Positions 7,903-16,432 of a DNA stretch of 64,000 nt are shown piece after piece (within the stretch, counting starts at the first letter, position 1; each line of letters starts with the position of its first letter). Source of the DNA: Streptomyces griseoluteus (lineage in GTDB: Bacteria; Actinomycetota; Actinomycetes; Streptomycetales; Streptomycetaceae); assembly GCA_000717735.1 (NCBI GenBank), contig JOBE01000001.1, positions 1 to 64,000 of the forward strand, given 5' to 3'. Position numbers and translations under genes: made by a program. The notes below the pieces were generated by a model that saw only the letters and a list, made by a program, of their open reading frames with translations, was not told the DNA's origin and searched no databases.

Positions 7903-9213
7903 GTGACCATGCGGAACGGCCGCACCGTGCGTGACCTGCGACGCGAGAACCGCACCGCCGTCCTCCAGCGCCTCTACTTCGACGGGCCGCTGAGCCGCTT
8001 CTCGCTCGGGCCCGCCACCGGCCTCAGCTCCGGCTCCGTCAGCAACGTGGTCGCGGAACTCGTCGCGGAGGGCCTGGTCGAGGAGGCGGGCAGCGTCGAC
8101 TCGGCCGGCGGGCGCCCCCGCACCCTGCTCCGGATCACCCCGGGCAGCGGCTGCATGATCGGCGTCGACGTCGGCGAGACCCGGGTCAGGATCGAGCTCT
8201 TCGACCTCACCCTCACCGAACTCGCCCGCACGGAACGCCCCTTGGCGGTCGACAGCCCCCATCCGCAAGACCGGTACGAGGTCGGGGTCGTCGTCGGCCA
8301 CGTACGGGAGGGCATCGCGGAGGTCCTGCGGACCGCGGACGTGTCCGCCGAGCGGCTCCTCGGCGTCGGCGTCGGAGTCCCCGGCATCGTGGCCCGCACC
8401 GCCGAGGACGGCGCGGTCGTGCACGGCCAGACCATCGGCTGGGACGGCGTCCCCCTGGAACGACTGCTGCGGGAGAGCGTGGAGCTGCCGGCCGCCGTGC
8501 CGTACTGGATCGACAACGGCGCCAAGACCCTCGGCCAGGCCGAGATGTGGTTCGGCTCCGGCCGGGGCGCGCTCAGCGCCGTGGTCGTGCTCTTCGGCTC
8601 CGGCGTCGGCGCCTGCGTGGTCACGGACCCGCTGGGGCCCGGCCGGGCGATCGAGTGGGGGCATCTGACGGTACGGGTCCGGGGGCGCCGCTGCCGCTGC
8701 GGAGCCCAGGGCTGCCTGGAGGCGTACGCGGGTGCGGAGGCGCTCCTCGAACGGTGGCGGGAGGCGGGCGGGCGGCCTCCGGCGGGGGCGGACGAGGAGA
8801 CGGCCCTGACGGCGATGCTGGCCGCCGCGTACCCGGCGGCCCCGGGAACGGACCCCGACGCGACGGCCGTGGCCGTCCTGGAGGAGACCGCCGAGTACCT
8901 GGGCGCCGGCTTCGCCGACCTGATCAACCTCTTCCAGCCCGAGCGCATCCTCGTCGGCGGCTGGGCGGGGCTCCAGCTCGGCGCGCGCTTCCTGGAGACG
9001 GTGAAGGGCTACGCGAAGGAGTACGCCCTCACGTACCCGGCGGCCCGGGTCGCCATTGGCATGGGCTCGCTCGGCCCCGACGCGGTCACGGTCGGCGCGG
9101 CGATCCTGCCCCTCGCGGACTTCTTCGCCCGCGGCGGCCGCCGCACGGAGACGGATCCCCCCGGGGAACAGCCGGCCTGGGCGTCGACGCTACGGGAGAG
9201 GGCGGCGCACTGA
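7903..9213 (+). CDS. ROK-family transcriptional regulator / sugar kinase-like
   Basis: A 436-residue protein. The N-terminus is a winged HTH (VRDLRRENRTAVLQRLYFDG, PLSRFSLGPATGLSSGSVSN), followed by the actin-like ATPase fold of ROK proteins: GVDVGETRVRIELFD, GVGVGVPGIV, and the zinc motif CRCGAQGCLEAYAG after the EWGHLTV metal and sugar-binding region. Such proteins usually repress sugar uptake or catabolic genes. GTG 7903 has GGGGG 4-5 nt upstream; ATG 7909 is an alternative start six bases on. No sugar gene is adjacent; it is convergent with xdhC, so its target is probably elsewhere. Confidence 0.9.
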   Translation: MTMRNGRTVRDLRRENRTAVLQRLYFDGPLSRFSLGPATGLSSGSVSNVVAELVAEGLVEEAGSVDSAGGRPRTLLRITPGSGCMIGVDVGETRVRIELFDLTLTELARTERPLAVDSPHPQDRYEVGVVVGHVREGIAEVLRTADVSAERLLGVGVGVPGIVARTAEDGAVVHGQTIGWDGVPLERLLRESVELPAAVPYWIDNGAKTLGQAEMWFGSGRGALSAVVVLFGSGVGACVVTDPLGPGRAIEWGHLTVRVRGRRCRCGAQGCLEAYAGAEALLERWREAGGRPPAGADEETALTAMLAAAYPAAPGTDPDATAVAVLEETAEYLGAGFADLINLFQPERILVGGWAGLQLGARFLETVKGYAKEYALTYPAARVAIGMGSLGPDAVTVGAAILPLADFFARGGRRTETDPPGEQPAWASTLRERAAH

Positions 9214-9253
9214 GCTCGTCTTCGGCCTGCCACTTCTCTACGCCCTGGTCTCG

Positions 9254-10390
9254 CTACGCCACGGAGCCTATGCGGCCGTCCGGTTCGCGGGGGCCGTCGT
9301 GGTGGATCGGGGTGTGGGCGCCGGTGAGGGAGGCGCCGCTGCCGCCGCGGCGGTTGGCGACGATCTCCGCGCCGATCGACAGGGCGGTCTCCTCGGGCGT
9401 ACGGGCGCCGAGGTCGAGGCCGATCGGGGAGCGCAGCCTGGCGAGTTCGAGTTCGGTGACGCCGACCCCGCGGAGGCGCTCGTTGCGGTCCTCGTGGGTT
9501 CGGCGGGAGCCCATCGCGCCGACGTAGGCGACGGGAAGCTTCAGGGCGGCCTGGAGGAGGGGCACGTCGAACTTGGCGTCGTGCGTGAGGACGCAGAGGA
9601 CGGTACGGCCGTCCACCTCCGTCGACCCCAGGTAGCGGTGGGGCCATTCGACGACGATCTCGTCGGCCTCGGGGAAGCGGGCCGGCGTCGCGAAGACGGG
9701 CCGCGCGTCGCAGACGGTGACGTGGTAGCCGAGGAACTTGCCGACCCGGACGAGGGCGGCGGCGAAGTCGATGGCGCCGAAGACGATCATGCGGGGGGCG
9801 GGGACCGAGGACTCGACCAGGAGGGTCAGCGGCTGCCCGCAGCGGCTGCCGTCCTCGCCGATCTCCACGGTGCCGGTGCGGCCCGCGTCGAGCATCGCGC
9901 GGGCCTCGCCCGCGGCGGTGCGGTCCAGCTCGGGGTGGCCGCCGAGCGCCCCCTCGTAGGAGCCGTCGGGGCGGACCAGGAGGGCCCGGCCCATGAGTTC
10001 CTCGGGGCCGGCGGTGATCCGGGCCAGGGCCGCGGCCTCCCCCGTGGCGGCGGCCGCGACCGCGGCGGGGAAGACCCCGCCGCGGACCGGGGTGACGAGG
10101 ATGTCGATGACGCCGCCGCAGGTCAGGCCGACCGCGAAGGCGTCCTCGTCGCTGTAGCCGAAGCGCTCGACGACGGTCCTGCCGTCTTCGAGGGCCTGCA
10201 CGCACAGGTCGTACACCGCCCCCTCCACACACCCTCCGGAGACCGAGCCGATGGCCGTGCCCTCGCTGTCGACGGCGAGTGCGGCTCCCGGCTGCCGGGG
10301 CGCGCTGCCGCCGACGGCCACCACGGTGGCGACGGCGAAGACGCGTCCCTGCTCGACCCACCGGTGCAGCTCTTCGGCGATGTCCAGCAT
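9254..10390 (-). CDS. xdhC: XdhC-family molybdoenzyme maturation factor
   Basis: A 378-residue protein with XdhC/CoxI hallmarks: ATVVAVGGSAPRQPGAALAV, GSVSGGCVEGAVYDLC, GLTCGGVIDILV and a C-terminal Rossmann-like domain ending AYVGAMGSRRTHEDR ... RLRSPIGLDLGARTPEETAL. XdhC binds molybdenum cofactor, promotes its sulfuration and loads it into xanthine dehydrogenase. It is the last gene of the minus-strand purine block (FAD subunit, 2Fe-2S subunit, Mo subunit, NCS2 permease, XdhC), which fixes its client as the dehydrogenase upstream. The gap to the permease is 45 bp. Confidence 0.92.
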   Translation of the reverse strand: MLDIAEELHRWVEQGRVFAVATVVAVGGSAPRQPGAALAVDSEGTAIGSVSGGCVEGAVYDLCVQALEDGRTVVERFGYSDEDAFAVGLTCGGVIDILVTPVRGGVFPAAVAAAATGEAAALARITAGPEELMGRALLVRPDGSYEGALGGHPELDRTAAGEARAMLDAGRTGTVEIGEDGSRCGQPLTLLVESSVPAPRMIVFGAIDFAAALVRVGKFLGYHVTVCDARPVFATPARFPEADEIVVEWPHRYLGSTEVDGRTVLCVLTHDAKFDVPLLQAALKLPVAYVGAMGSRRTHEDRNERLRGVGVTELELARLRSPIGLDLGARTPEETALSIGAEIVANRRGGSGASLTGAHTPIHHDGPREPDGRIGSVA

Positions 10391-10435
10391 CTCGGTTCTC
10401 CTCTGGAAGGTGTGGGGAGGGCGGCGGTGGCGGCG

Positions 10436-11911
10436 TCAGCCGACGCCGAGCCAGCTCTCGAGCGGGTGGATCGCGAAGTACACGACGAAGATCGCGGTGA
10501 GGCCCCACATGAAGGCTCCCACCTCGCGGGCCTTGCCCTGCGCCACCTTGATGACGGCGTAGGAGATGACACCGGCAGCGACACCCGTGGTGATGGTGTA
10601 CGTGAACGGCATCAGGACCACGGTGAGGAACACCGGGATCGCCACGGAGCGGTCGCTCCAGTCGACGTGCTTGGCGTTCTGCATCATCATCGCGCCGATG
10701 ACGACCAGGGCGGCGGAGGCGACCTCGGCCGGCACGATCGCGGTGAGCGGGGTGAAGAAGAGGCAGGCCGCGAAGAAGGCGCCGGTGACGACGGAGGAGA
10801 GGCCCGTGCGGGCGCCCTCGCCCACGCCGGTGGCCGACTCGACGAAGACGGTCTGGCCGGAGCCGCCGCCCACGCCGCCGATGACACCGCCGGCGCCGTC
10901 GATGAACAGGGCCTTGGACAGGCCTGGCATGCGGCCCTTGTCGTCGGCGAGGTTGGCCTCGGAGCCGACGCCGATGATGGTGGCCATGGCGTCGAAGAAG
11001 CCGGCGAGGACCAGGGTGAAGACGATCATGGTGATCGTGATGTAGCCGACGTCGCCCCAGCCGCTGAAGGACACTTCGCCGATGAGCGAGAAGTCCGGTG
11101 CGGAGACGGCGCTCCCGTTGAGCTCCGGCGGGCCGGAGAACCAGGCGCCCGCGCCCTTGGCCGGGATGTCGGCGACCGCGTTGACGATCATGGCGATGAC
11201 CGTGCCGGCGACGATGCCGATCAGGATGGCGCCGGGGATGTTCCGGGCCTGCAGCGCGAAGATGAGCAGCAGGGTGACGGCGAAGATCAGGACGGGCCAG
11301 CCCATGAGCTCACCGGCCGGACCGAGGGAGACGGGGCCGCCGCCCGGGGCGGGGTTCTCGTGCACGAAGCCGGCCTTGACGAAGCCGATGATCGCGATGA
11401 AGAGGCCGATGCCGATGGTGATCGCGTGCTTGATCGCCAGCGGGATCGCATTCATGATCATCTCGCGGAGGCCGGTGACCACCAGGAGACAGATGATCAC
11501 GCCGTAGGCCACGCACATGGCCATCGCCTGCGGCCAGGTCATGACGGCGATGACCTGCGAGGAGAGCACGCCGGAGACGCTGAGTCCCGCCGCGAGGGCG
11601 AGGGGGACCTTGCCCCAGAAGCCCATCAGGAGAGTGGTCACCGCGGCGGCGAGCGCGGTCGCGGTGATGAGGGCGGGCTGGCTGAGGACGTTGCCGGCCA
11701 CATCCTTGCCGCCGAGGATCAGGGGGTTGAGCAGGAGAATGTACGCCATCGCCATGAAGGTGGTGACGCCGCCGCGGATCTCCGTCGCGACGGTGGATCC
11801 TCTCTCCGAGATGTGAAAGTACCGGTCGAGCCAAGAGCGGCCGGCGGGGACGTCGGAGCCGGAGCCCGCGTCCTCCGAAGCGGTCTTGGGCTCCACAGAC
11901 GACTGGGTCAT
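10436..11911 (-). CDS. NCS2-family purine permease (AzgA/PbuG-like)
   Basis: A 491-residue polytopic membrane protein with about 12-13 predicted helices. The segment STVATEIRGGVTTFMAMAYI and LLLNPLIL near the N-terminus is diagnostic of the AzgA/PbuG branch that takes up adenine, guanine or hypoxanthine by proton symport. Other landmarks are GGVGGGSGQTVFVESATGV and the SEANLADDKG loop. The ATG at 11911 (MTQSSVEPK) has GGGAG 8 nt upstream and is preferred to a TTG at 11926. It lies between the xanthine dehydrogenase genes and xdhC, which fits import of hypoxanthine or guanine as dehydrogenase substrate. Confidence 0.9.
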   Translation of the reverse strand: MTQSSVEPKTASEDAGSGSDVPAGRSWLDRYFHISERGSTVATEIRGGVTTFMAMAYILLLNPLILGGKDVAGNVLSQPALITATALAAAVTTLLMGFWGKVPLALAAGLSVSGVLSSQVIAVMTWPQAMAMCVAYGVIICLLVVTGLREMIMNAIPLAIKHAITIGIGLFIAIIGFVKAGFVHENPAPGGGPVSLGPAGELMGWPVLIFAVTLLLIFALQARNIPGAILIGIVAGTVIAMIVNAVADIPAKGAGAWFSGPPELNGSAVSAPDFSLIGEVSFSGWGDVGYITITMIVFTLVLAGFFDAMATIIGVGSEANLADDKGRMPGLSKALFIDGAGGVIGGVGGGSGQTVFVESATGVGEGARTGLSSVVTGAFFAACLFFTPLTAIVPAEVASAALVVIGAMMMQNAKHVDWSDRSVAIPVFLTVVLMPFTYTITTGVAAGVISYAVIKVAQGKAREVGAFMWGLTAIFVVYFAIHPLESWLGVG

Positions 11912-12060
11912 GGGGCCTACTCCCAAGGTTCAAAGGGGCACCCGCATCAGACTTCGAAGGACTCTGATCTGGTTGAAGTTGCGGGATTTGGGATGCTGCG
12001 TGGGCTGCACGACCCGGGGGACGGCCCGAGACGAACGAAGTGAATCGGCACTGCGGGTAC

Positions 12061-12149
12061 TGACTGGTGGTGCTGGTGGTGCTGGTACTGCCTGGTGGTG
12101 CTGGTGTTACCGGTGGTGCTGGCGCTACCGGGAGCGGCCGGTGGTGCCT
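12061..12149. repeat. imperfect GGTGGTGCTGGT tandem repeats in the permease leader region
   Basis: The 310-bp gap between the Mo-subunit stop and the permease start (11912-12221) holds no gene. Its middle carries at least five imperfect copies of CTGGTGGTGCTGGT-type units, giving a G/T-rich strand opposite a C/A-rich strand unlike the surrounding sequence. This would be transcribed in the leader of the permease mRNA on the minus strand. Confidence 0.7.
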
Positions 12150-12221
12150 GGGGATACTCCGGGCGGTGCGGGCGGGGGAAGTGTGACGTTCCTGGGGAGG
12201 CACGTACCGCCCGGAGAGTTC

Positions 12222-14621
12222 CTAGAGGGTGCCGGTGAGCGCCTCGGGGCGGACCGGCGTCTTGTTCAGCTCCAGGCCCGTCGCGTTCCGGATCGCCGCG
12301 AGGACGGCCGGGGTCGACGACAGGGTCGGGGCCTCGCCGATGCCCCGCACGCCGTACGGCGCGTTGGGGTCGGCCAGCTCGAGGTAGTCGACCGGGATGG
12401 TGGGCGTGTCGAGGATCGTGGGGATCAGGTAGTCCGTGAAGGAGGGGTTGCGCACCTTCGCGGTCTTCGGGTCGACGATGATCTCCTCCATCACCGCGAC
12501 GCCCAGGCCCTGGGTGGTGCCACCCTGGATCTGGCCGACCACGGAGAGCGGGTTGACCGCCTTGCCGACGTCCTGGGCGCAGGCCAGTTCGATGACCTTG
12601 ACCAGGCCGAGCTCGGTGTCGACCTCCACCACCGCGCGGTGCGCGGCGAAGGCGTACTGGACGTGGCCGTTGCCCTGGCCGGTGACGAGGTCGAAGGCCT
12701 GGGTGGGGCGGTGCCGCCACTCCTCCTCGACCTCCACGGCCTGGTCCTCCAGGACGTCCGCGATGGTGGCGAGGGCCTCGCCGCCGTCGGTGACGACCTT
12801 GCCGCCCTCCAGGAGGAGTTCGGCGTTGGCCCAGGCGGGGTGGTACGAGCCGAACTTGCGCCGGCCGATCTCCAGGACCCTCTCGCGGACGAGTTCGCAG
12901 GAGTTCTTGATGGCGCCGCCGGTCATGTACGTCTGGCGGCCCGCGGAGGTCGAACCGGCCGAGCCGACCTGGGTGTCGGCGGGCTGGATGGTGACCTGCT
13001 GGACGCCGAGCTCGGTGCGGGCGATCTGCGCGTGGATGGTGACACCGCCCTGGCCGACCTCCGCCGCGGCGGTGTGGACCGTGGCGACGGGCTCGCCGTT
13101 GATGACCTCCATGCGGATCCTGGCGGTCGAGTAGTCGTCGAAGCCCTCGGAGAAGCCGACGTTCTTGATGCCGACGGCGTAGCCGACGCCCCGGACGACA
13201 CCCTCGCCGTGGGAGGTGTTGGACAGGCCGCCCGGCAGCGCGCGGACGTCCGCGCTCTCGCCGGCGGTCTCCCACTGGCGCTCCGGCGGCATCGGGCGCG
13301 CCTTGACCAGGCGGAGCAGCTCGGCGACCGGGGCGGGCGAGTCGACCGGCTGCCCGGTCGGCATGATGGTGCCCTGCTCCATGGCGTTGAGCCGGCGGAA
13401 CTCCACCGGGTCCATGCCCAGCTTCGCCGCCACCTTGTCCATCTGTGCCTCGTACGCGAAGCAGGCCTGGACGGCGCCGAAGCCGCGCATGGCGCCGCAG
13501 GGCGGGTTGTTGCTGTAGAGGCCGATCGCCTCGATCTCCACGTCGTCGACGACGTAGGGACCGACGGAGAGGGAGGCGGCGTTGCCGACGACCGAGGCCG
13601 TGGACGACGCGTACGCGCCGCCGTCGAGCACGATCTTGCACTTGAGGTGCGTGAGCTTGCCGTCCTTGGTGGCGCCGTGCTCGTAGTACAGCTTGGCGGG
13701 GTGCCGGTGGACGTGCCCGAAGAAGGACTCGTAGCGGTTGTAGACCATCTTGACCGGCTTGCCGGTGCGCAGCGCGAGGATGGAGGCGAGGATCTGCATC
13801 GAGATGTCCTCGCGGCCGCCGAACGCGCCGCCGACGCCCGCCATCGTCATGCGGATCTTCTCCTCGGGCAGGCCGAGGCAGGGGGCGATCTGCTTGAGGT
13901 CCGAGTGCAGCCACTGGGTGGCCACGTACAGGTCGACGCCGCCGTCCTCCGCCGGTACGGCGAGGCCGGACTCGGGGCCGAGGAAGGCCTGGTCCTGCAT
14001 GCCGAAGGTGTACTCGCCCTTGACGATGACGTCGGCCCGCTTGGCGGCCTCGTCGGCGTTGCCGCGGATGATCGGCTGGCGGTGCACGATGTTGGGGTGC
14101 GGGACGTGGCCGGAGTGGTGGTCGTCGCGGTTCTCGTGGACGAGGATCGCGTCGGGGGCGAGGGCCGAGGCCTCATCGGTGATGAGGGGCAGCTCCCGGT
14201 ACTCGATCCGGATCTTCGCGGCGGCGCGGCGGGCGGTCTCCGGGTGGTCGGCGGCCACGAGGGCGACCGGCTCACCGTGGTGACGGACCTTGCCGTACGC
14301 GAGGACCGGGGTGTCCTGGAACTCCATGCCGTAGTTCTTCGCGGCGGGCAGGTCCTCGTGGGTGAGGACGGCGTAGACGCCGTCCATCGTGAGGGCCTCG
14401 GAGGTGTCGATGGACAGGATCTCGGCGTGCGCGACCGTGGAGCGCAGGATCTGGCCCCACAGCATGTCCTCGTGCCACATGTCCGAGGAGTACGCGAACT
14501 CTCCGGTGACCTTGAGGGTGCCGTCCGGGCGGAGGGTGGACTCTCCCACGCCGCCCTTGACGTGGTTCTGGGTGACCTCGGTGGGCGTGCCCGCCGGGAC
14601 CGTGCGTGTGTGCTGAGCCAT
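12222..14621 (-). CDS. xanthine dehydrogenase, molybdopterin-binding subunit
   Basis: A 799-residue xanthine dehydrogenase-family large subunit. Seen are GVGGAFGGRED (Mo cofactor contact), GAMRGFGAVQACFAYEAQMD, AAAEVGQGGVTIHAQIA and the catalytic loop YGVRGIGEAP with Glu763 in the position of the general base. It carries the Mo-pterin and oxidises hypoxanthine and xanthine to urate. The ATG at 14621 is 2 nt after the 2Fe-2S subunit stop, as expected for a coupled three-gene operon. Specificity for xanthine is supported by PucR, NCS2 permease and XdhC neighbours rather than by residues I can verify. Confidence 0.92.
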   Translation of the reverse strand: MAQHTRTVPAGTPTEVTQNHVKGGVGESTLRPDGTLKVTGEFAYSSDMWHEDMLWGQILRSTVAHAEILSIDTSEALTMDGVYAVLTHEDLPAAKNYGMEFQDTPVLAYGKVRHHGEPVALVAADHPETARRAAAKIRIEYRELPLITDEASALAPDAILVHENRDDHHSGHVPHPNIVHRQPIIRGNADEAAKRADVIVKGEYTFGMQDQAFLGPESGLAVPAEDGGVDLYVATQWLHSDLKQIAPCLGLPEEKIRMTMAGVGGAFGGREDISMQILASILALRTGKPVKMVYNRYESFFGHVHRHPAKLYYEHGATKDGKLTHLKCKIVLDGGAYASSTASVVGNAASLSVGPYVVDDVEIEAIGLYSNNPPCGAMRGFGAVQACFAYEAQMDKVAAKLGMDPVEFRRLNAMEQGTIMPTGQPVDSPAPVAELLRLVKARPMPPERQWETAGESADVRALPGGLSNTSHGEGVVRGVGYAVGIKNVGFSEGFDDYSTARIRMEVINGEPVATVHTAAAEVGQGGVTIHAQIARTELGVQQVTIQPADTQVGSAGSTSAGRQTYMTGGAIKNSCELVRERVLEIGRRKFGSYHPAWANAELLLEGGKVVTDGGEALATIADVLEDQAVEVEEEWRHRPTQAFDLVTGQGNGHVQYAFAAHRAVVEVDTELGLVKVIELACAQDVGKAVNPLSVVGQIQGGTTQGLGVAVMEEIIVDPKTAKVRNPSFTDYLIPTILDTPTIPVDYLELADPNAPYGVRGIGEAPTLSSTPAVLAAIRNATGLELNKTPVRPEALTGTL

Positions 14622-14623
14622 CG

Positions 14624-15232
14624 TCAGACCGCCTCTTCCTGACGCTCCTGGCGAGCGGCCGCGAGACGGACCGCGTCGAGGATCTTCTCGTAACCGGTGC
14701 AGCGGCAGAGGTTGCCGGAGAGCGCCTCGCGGATGTCCGCGTCCGTCGGGGACGGGTTGCGCTCCAGCATCTCGTCGGCCGCGACGAGCAGACCGGGGGT
14801 GCAGAAGCCGCACTGGACGGCGCCGGCGTCGATGAACGCCTGCTGGATGGGGCTCAGTTCGACGCCCTCGCCCGTCTGCGAGTCCTGACCGGGCTTGGCC
14901 TCCCACTTCTTGGCGGCGTCGAGCGAGGTGCCGCAGGCGCCGGAGGCGCAAGCTCCTCCTTCCCTACGGGCTTGCTCGCGGTCCTTCGCGTATTCGGCGA
15001 GGCCCTCGACCGTGACGACCTCGCGGCCCTCGACCTGGCCGGCGGCGACCAGGCAGGAACAGACCGGCACCCCGTCGAGGCGGACCGTGCAGGAACCGCA
15101 CTCGCCCTGCTCGCAGGCGTTCTTGGAGCCGGGCAGACCCAGGCGCTCACGCAGAACGTAGAGCAGGGACTCGCCCTCCCAGACGTCGTCGGCTTCCTGC
15201 GGACGACCGTTGACCGTGAAATTGACGCGCAT
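14624..15232 (-). CDS. xanthine dehydrogenase, 2Fe-2S subunit
   Basis: A 202-residue protein with two [2Fe-2S] clusters. The plant-ferredoxin-type cluster uses Cys40, 45, 48 and 60 (CEQGECGSC ... CSC); the second uses Cys141, 144, 176 and 178 (CGFC, CRC). It carries electrons from the Mo site to FAD. Between the two domains is an extra segment of about 40 residues (83-121) with two more cysteines (CASGAC, 95 and 100); common family members are near 160-170 residues. It is 2 nt from both neighbours, the FAD subunit upstream and the Mo subunit downstream. Confidence 0.94.
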   Translation of the reverse strand: MRVNFTVNGRPQEADDVWEGESLLYVLRERLGLPGSKNACEQGECGSCTVRLDGVPVCSCLVAAGQVEGREVVTVEGLAEYAKDREQARREGGACASGACGTSLDAAKKWEAKPGQDSQTGEGVELSPIQQAFIDAGAVQCGFCTPGLLVAADEMLERNPSPTDADIREALSGNLCRCTGYEKILDAVRLAAARQERQEEAV

Positions 15233-15234
15233 GG

Positions 15235-16125
15235 TTATGCAGCTCCCTCAAGCGTGCGGCCTGCGCCGCGGTACTGCTCCCAGGTCCAGCCGAGCTGGCG
15301 GCGGGCCATGATGCCGACGGCGTGGCGGCGGTACTTGGCGGTGCCCCGGACGTCGTCGATCGGGTTGGCGGCGCCGGAGCAGAGGTCGGCGAACTGCTTC
15401 GCGATCGAAGGGGTGATGATCTTGCCGTTGTCCCAGAATCCGCCCTCCTCCAGAGCCGCGTTCAGGAAGGCCTCGGCCTCCTTGGCGCGGATGGGGGTCG
15501 GCGCGGCGGAGCCGATGCCGGTGCGGACGGTCCGGGTCTCCGGGTGGAGCGCCAGGCCGAAGGCGCAGACGGCGATGACCATCGCGTTGCGGGTGCCGAC
15601 CTTGGAGTACTGCTGGGGGCCGTCCGCCTTCTTGATGTGGACGGTCTTGATGAGCTCGTCGGGCTGGAGCGCGTTGCGCTTCACGCCGGTGTAGAACTCG
15701 TCGATCGGGATGAACCGGCTGCCGCGCACCGACTCGACCTCGACCTCGGCGCCCGCGGCGAGCAGGGCCGGGTGGGCGTCGCCGGCGGGCGAGGCGGTGC
15801 CGAGGTTGCCACCGACGCCGCCGCGGTTGCGGATCTGCGGGGAGGCGACCGTGTGCGAGGCGAGCGCCAGACCGGGGAGCTCGGCCCGCAGGCTCTCCAT
15901 GATCCGGGTGTACGGAACGGAGGCGCCGAGGCGGACGTTCTCCTCGCCGACCTCCCACTCGCGCAGCAGCTCGATACGGTTCAGGTCGAGGAGGTACTCG
16001 GGCCGCCGGTGATCGAAGTTGATCTCGACCATGACGTCGGTACCACCTGCGATGGGCACGGCCGTGGGGTGCTCGGCCTTGGCGGCGAGCGCCTCCTCCC
16101 AGCTGGCGGGGCGAAGGAAGTCCAT
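15235..16125 (-). CDS. xanthine dehydrogenase, FAD-binding subunit
   Basis: A 296-residue protein of the CoxM/XdhB FAD-binding family. PIAGGTDVMVEIN matches the pyrophosphate-binding AGGTxL loop and ASPQIRNRGGVGGNLGTASP the second FAD loop; the C-terminal domain has KVGTRNAMVIAVCAFGLAL. It accepts electrons from the 2Fe-2S clusters and passes them to NAD+ or another acceptor. It is first in the three-subunit operon and divergent from PucR across a 307-bp region. Confidence 0.93.
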   Translation of the reverse strand: MDFLRPASWEEALAAKAEHPTAVPIAGGTDVMVEINFDHRRPEYLLDLNRIELLREWEVGEENVRLGASVPYTRIMESLRAELPGLALASHTVASPQIRNRGGVGGNLGTASPAGDAHPALLAAGAEVEVESVRGSRFIPIDEFYTGVKRNALQPDELIKTVHIKKADGPQQYSKVGTRNAMVIAVCAFGLALHPETRTVRTGIGSAAPTPIRAKEAEAFLNAALEEGGFWDNGKIITPSIAKQFADLCSGAANPIDDVRGTAKYRRHAVGIMARRQLGWTWEQYRGAGRTLEGAA

Positions 16126-16432
16126 GGTGGCTCTCTTCTAGTGATTCTGGTGATCGGGGGTCGAACGGTGGGGCCCGGGGGGACGGCCGGCCCTCGACAT
16201 CGTGTTCATGTGCTGTTCACGCGGTGTGTGGCCTAGTACACAAGGCCACGATCGCCCGGGTGCAGTCACCGAAAACATGAAGGAGTTGGCCGGGTCCTGT
16301 TGTCGTCTTGTAGATTCGAACGAACGGCGGGGAACAGAAACCTCGCTGTTTTCCCCTGGAAACGGTGGCACCACCCCACCGTCGACAACGCGACACACCT
16401 CCACCCCCAGACGAAGGAACGGCGGCGACACG
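16126..16432. promoter_or_regulatory. divergent xdh / pucR control region with two inverted repeats
   Basis: No gene lies here. Two dyads are visible. GTGGCCT (16228-16234) pairs with AGGCCAC (16243-16249) across 8 bp, in an AT-richer core (AGTACACA). GGGGAACAG (16329-16337) and CTGTTTTCCCC (16346-16356) form an imperfect repeat flanking about 8 bp. The first is about 103 bp from the xdh start and could serve the xdh promoter; the second is about 80 bp before pucR. Either could be a PucR site, but I know of no consensus that fixes it. Confidence 0.55.

Noticed and set aside
9056..12043. 995-codon plus-strand frame over xdhC and the permease
   Set aside because: Asp/Gly/Glu-rich shadow translation of two well-supported minus-strand genes.
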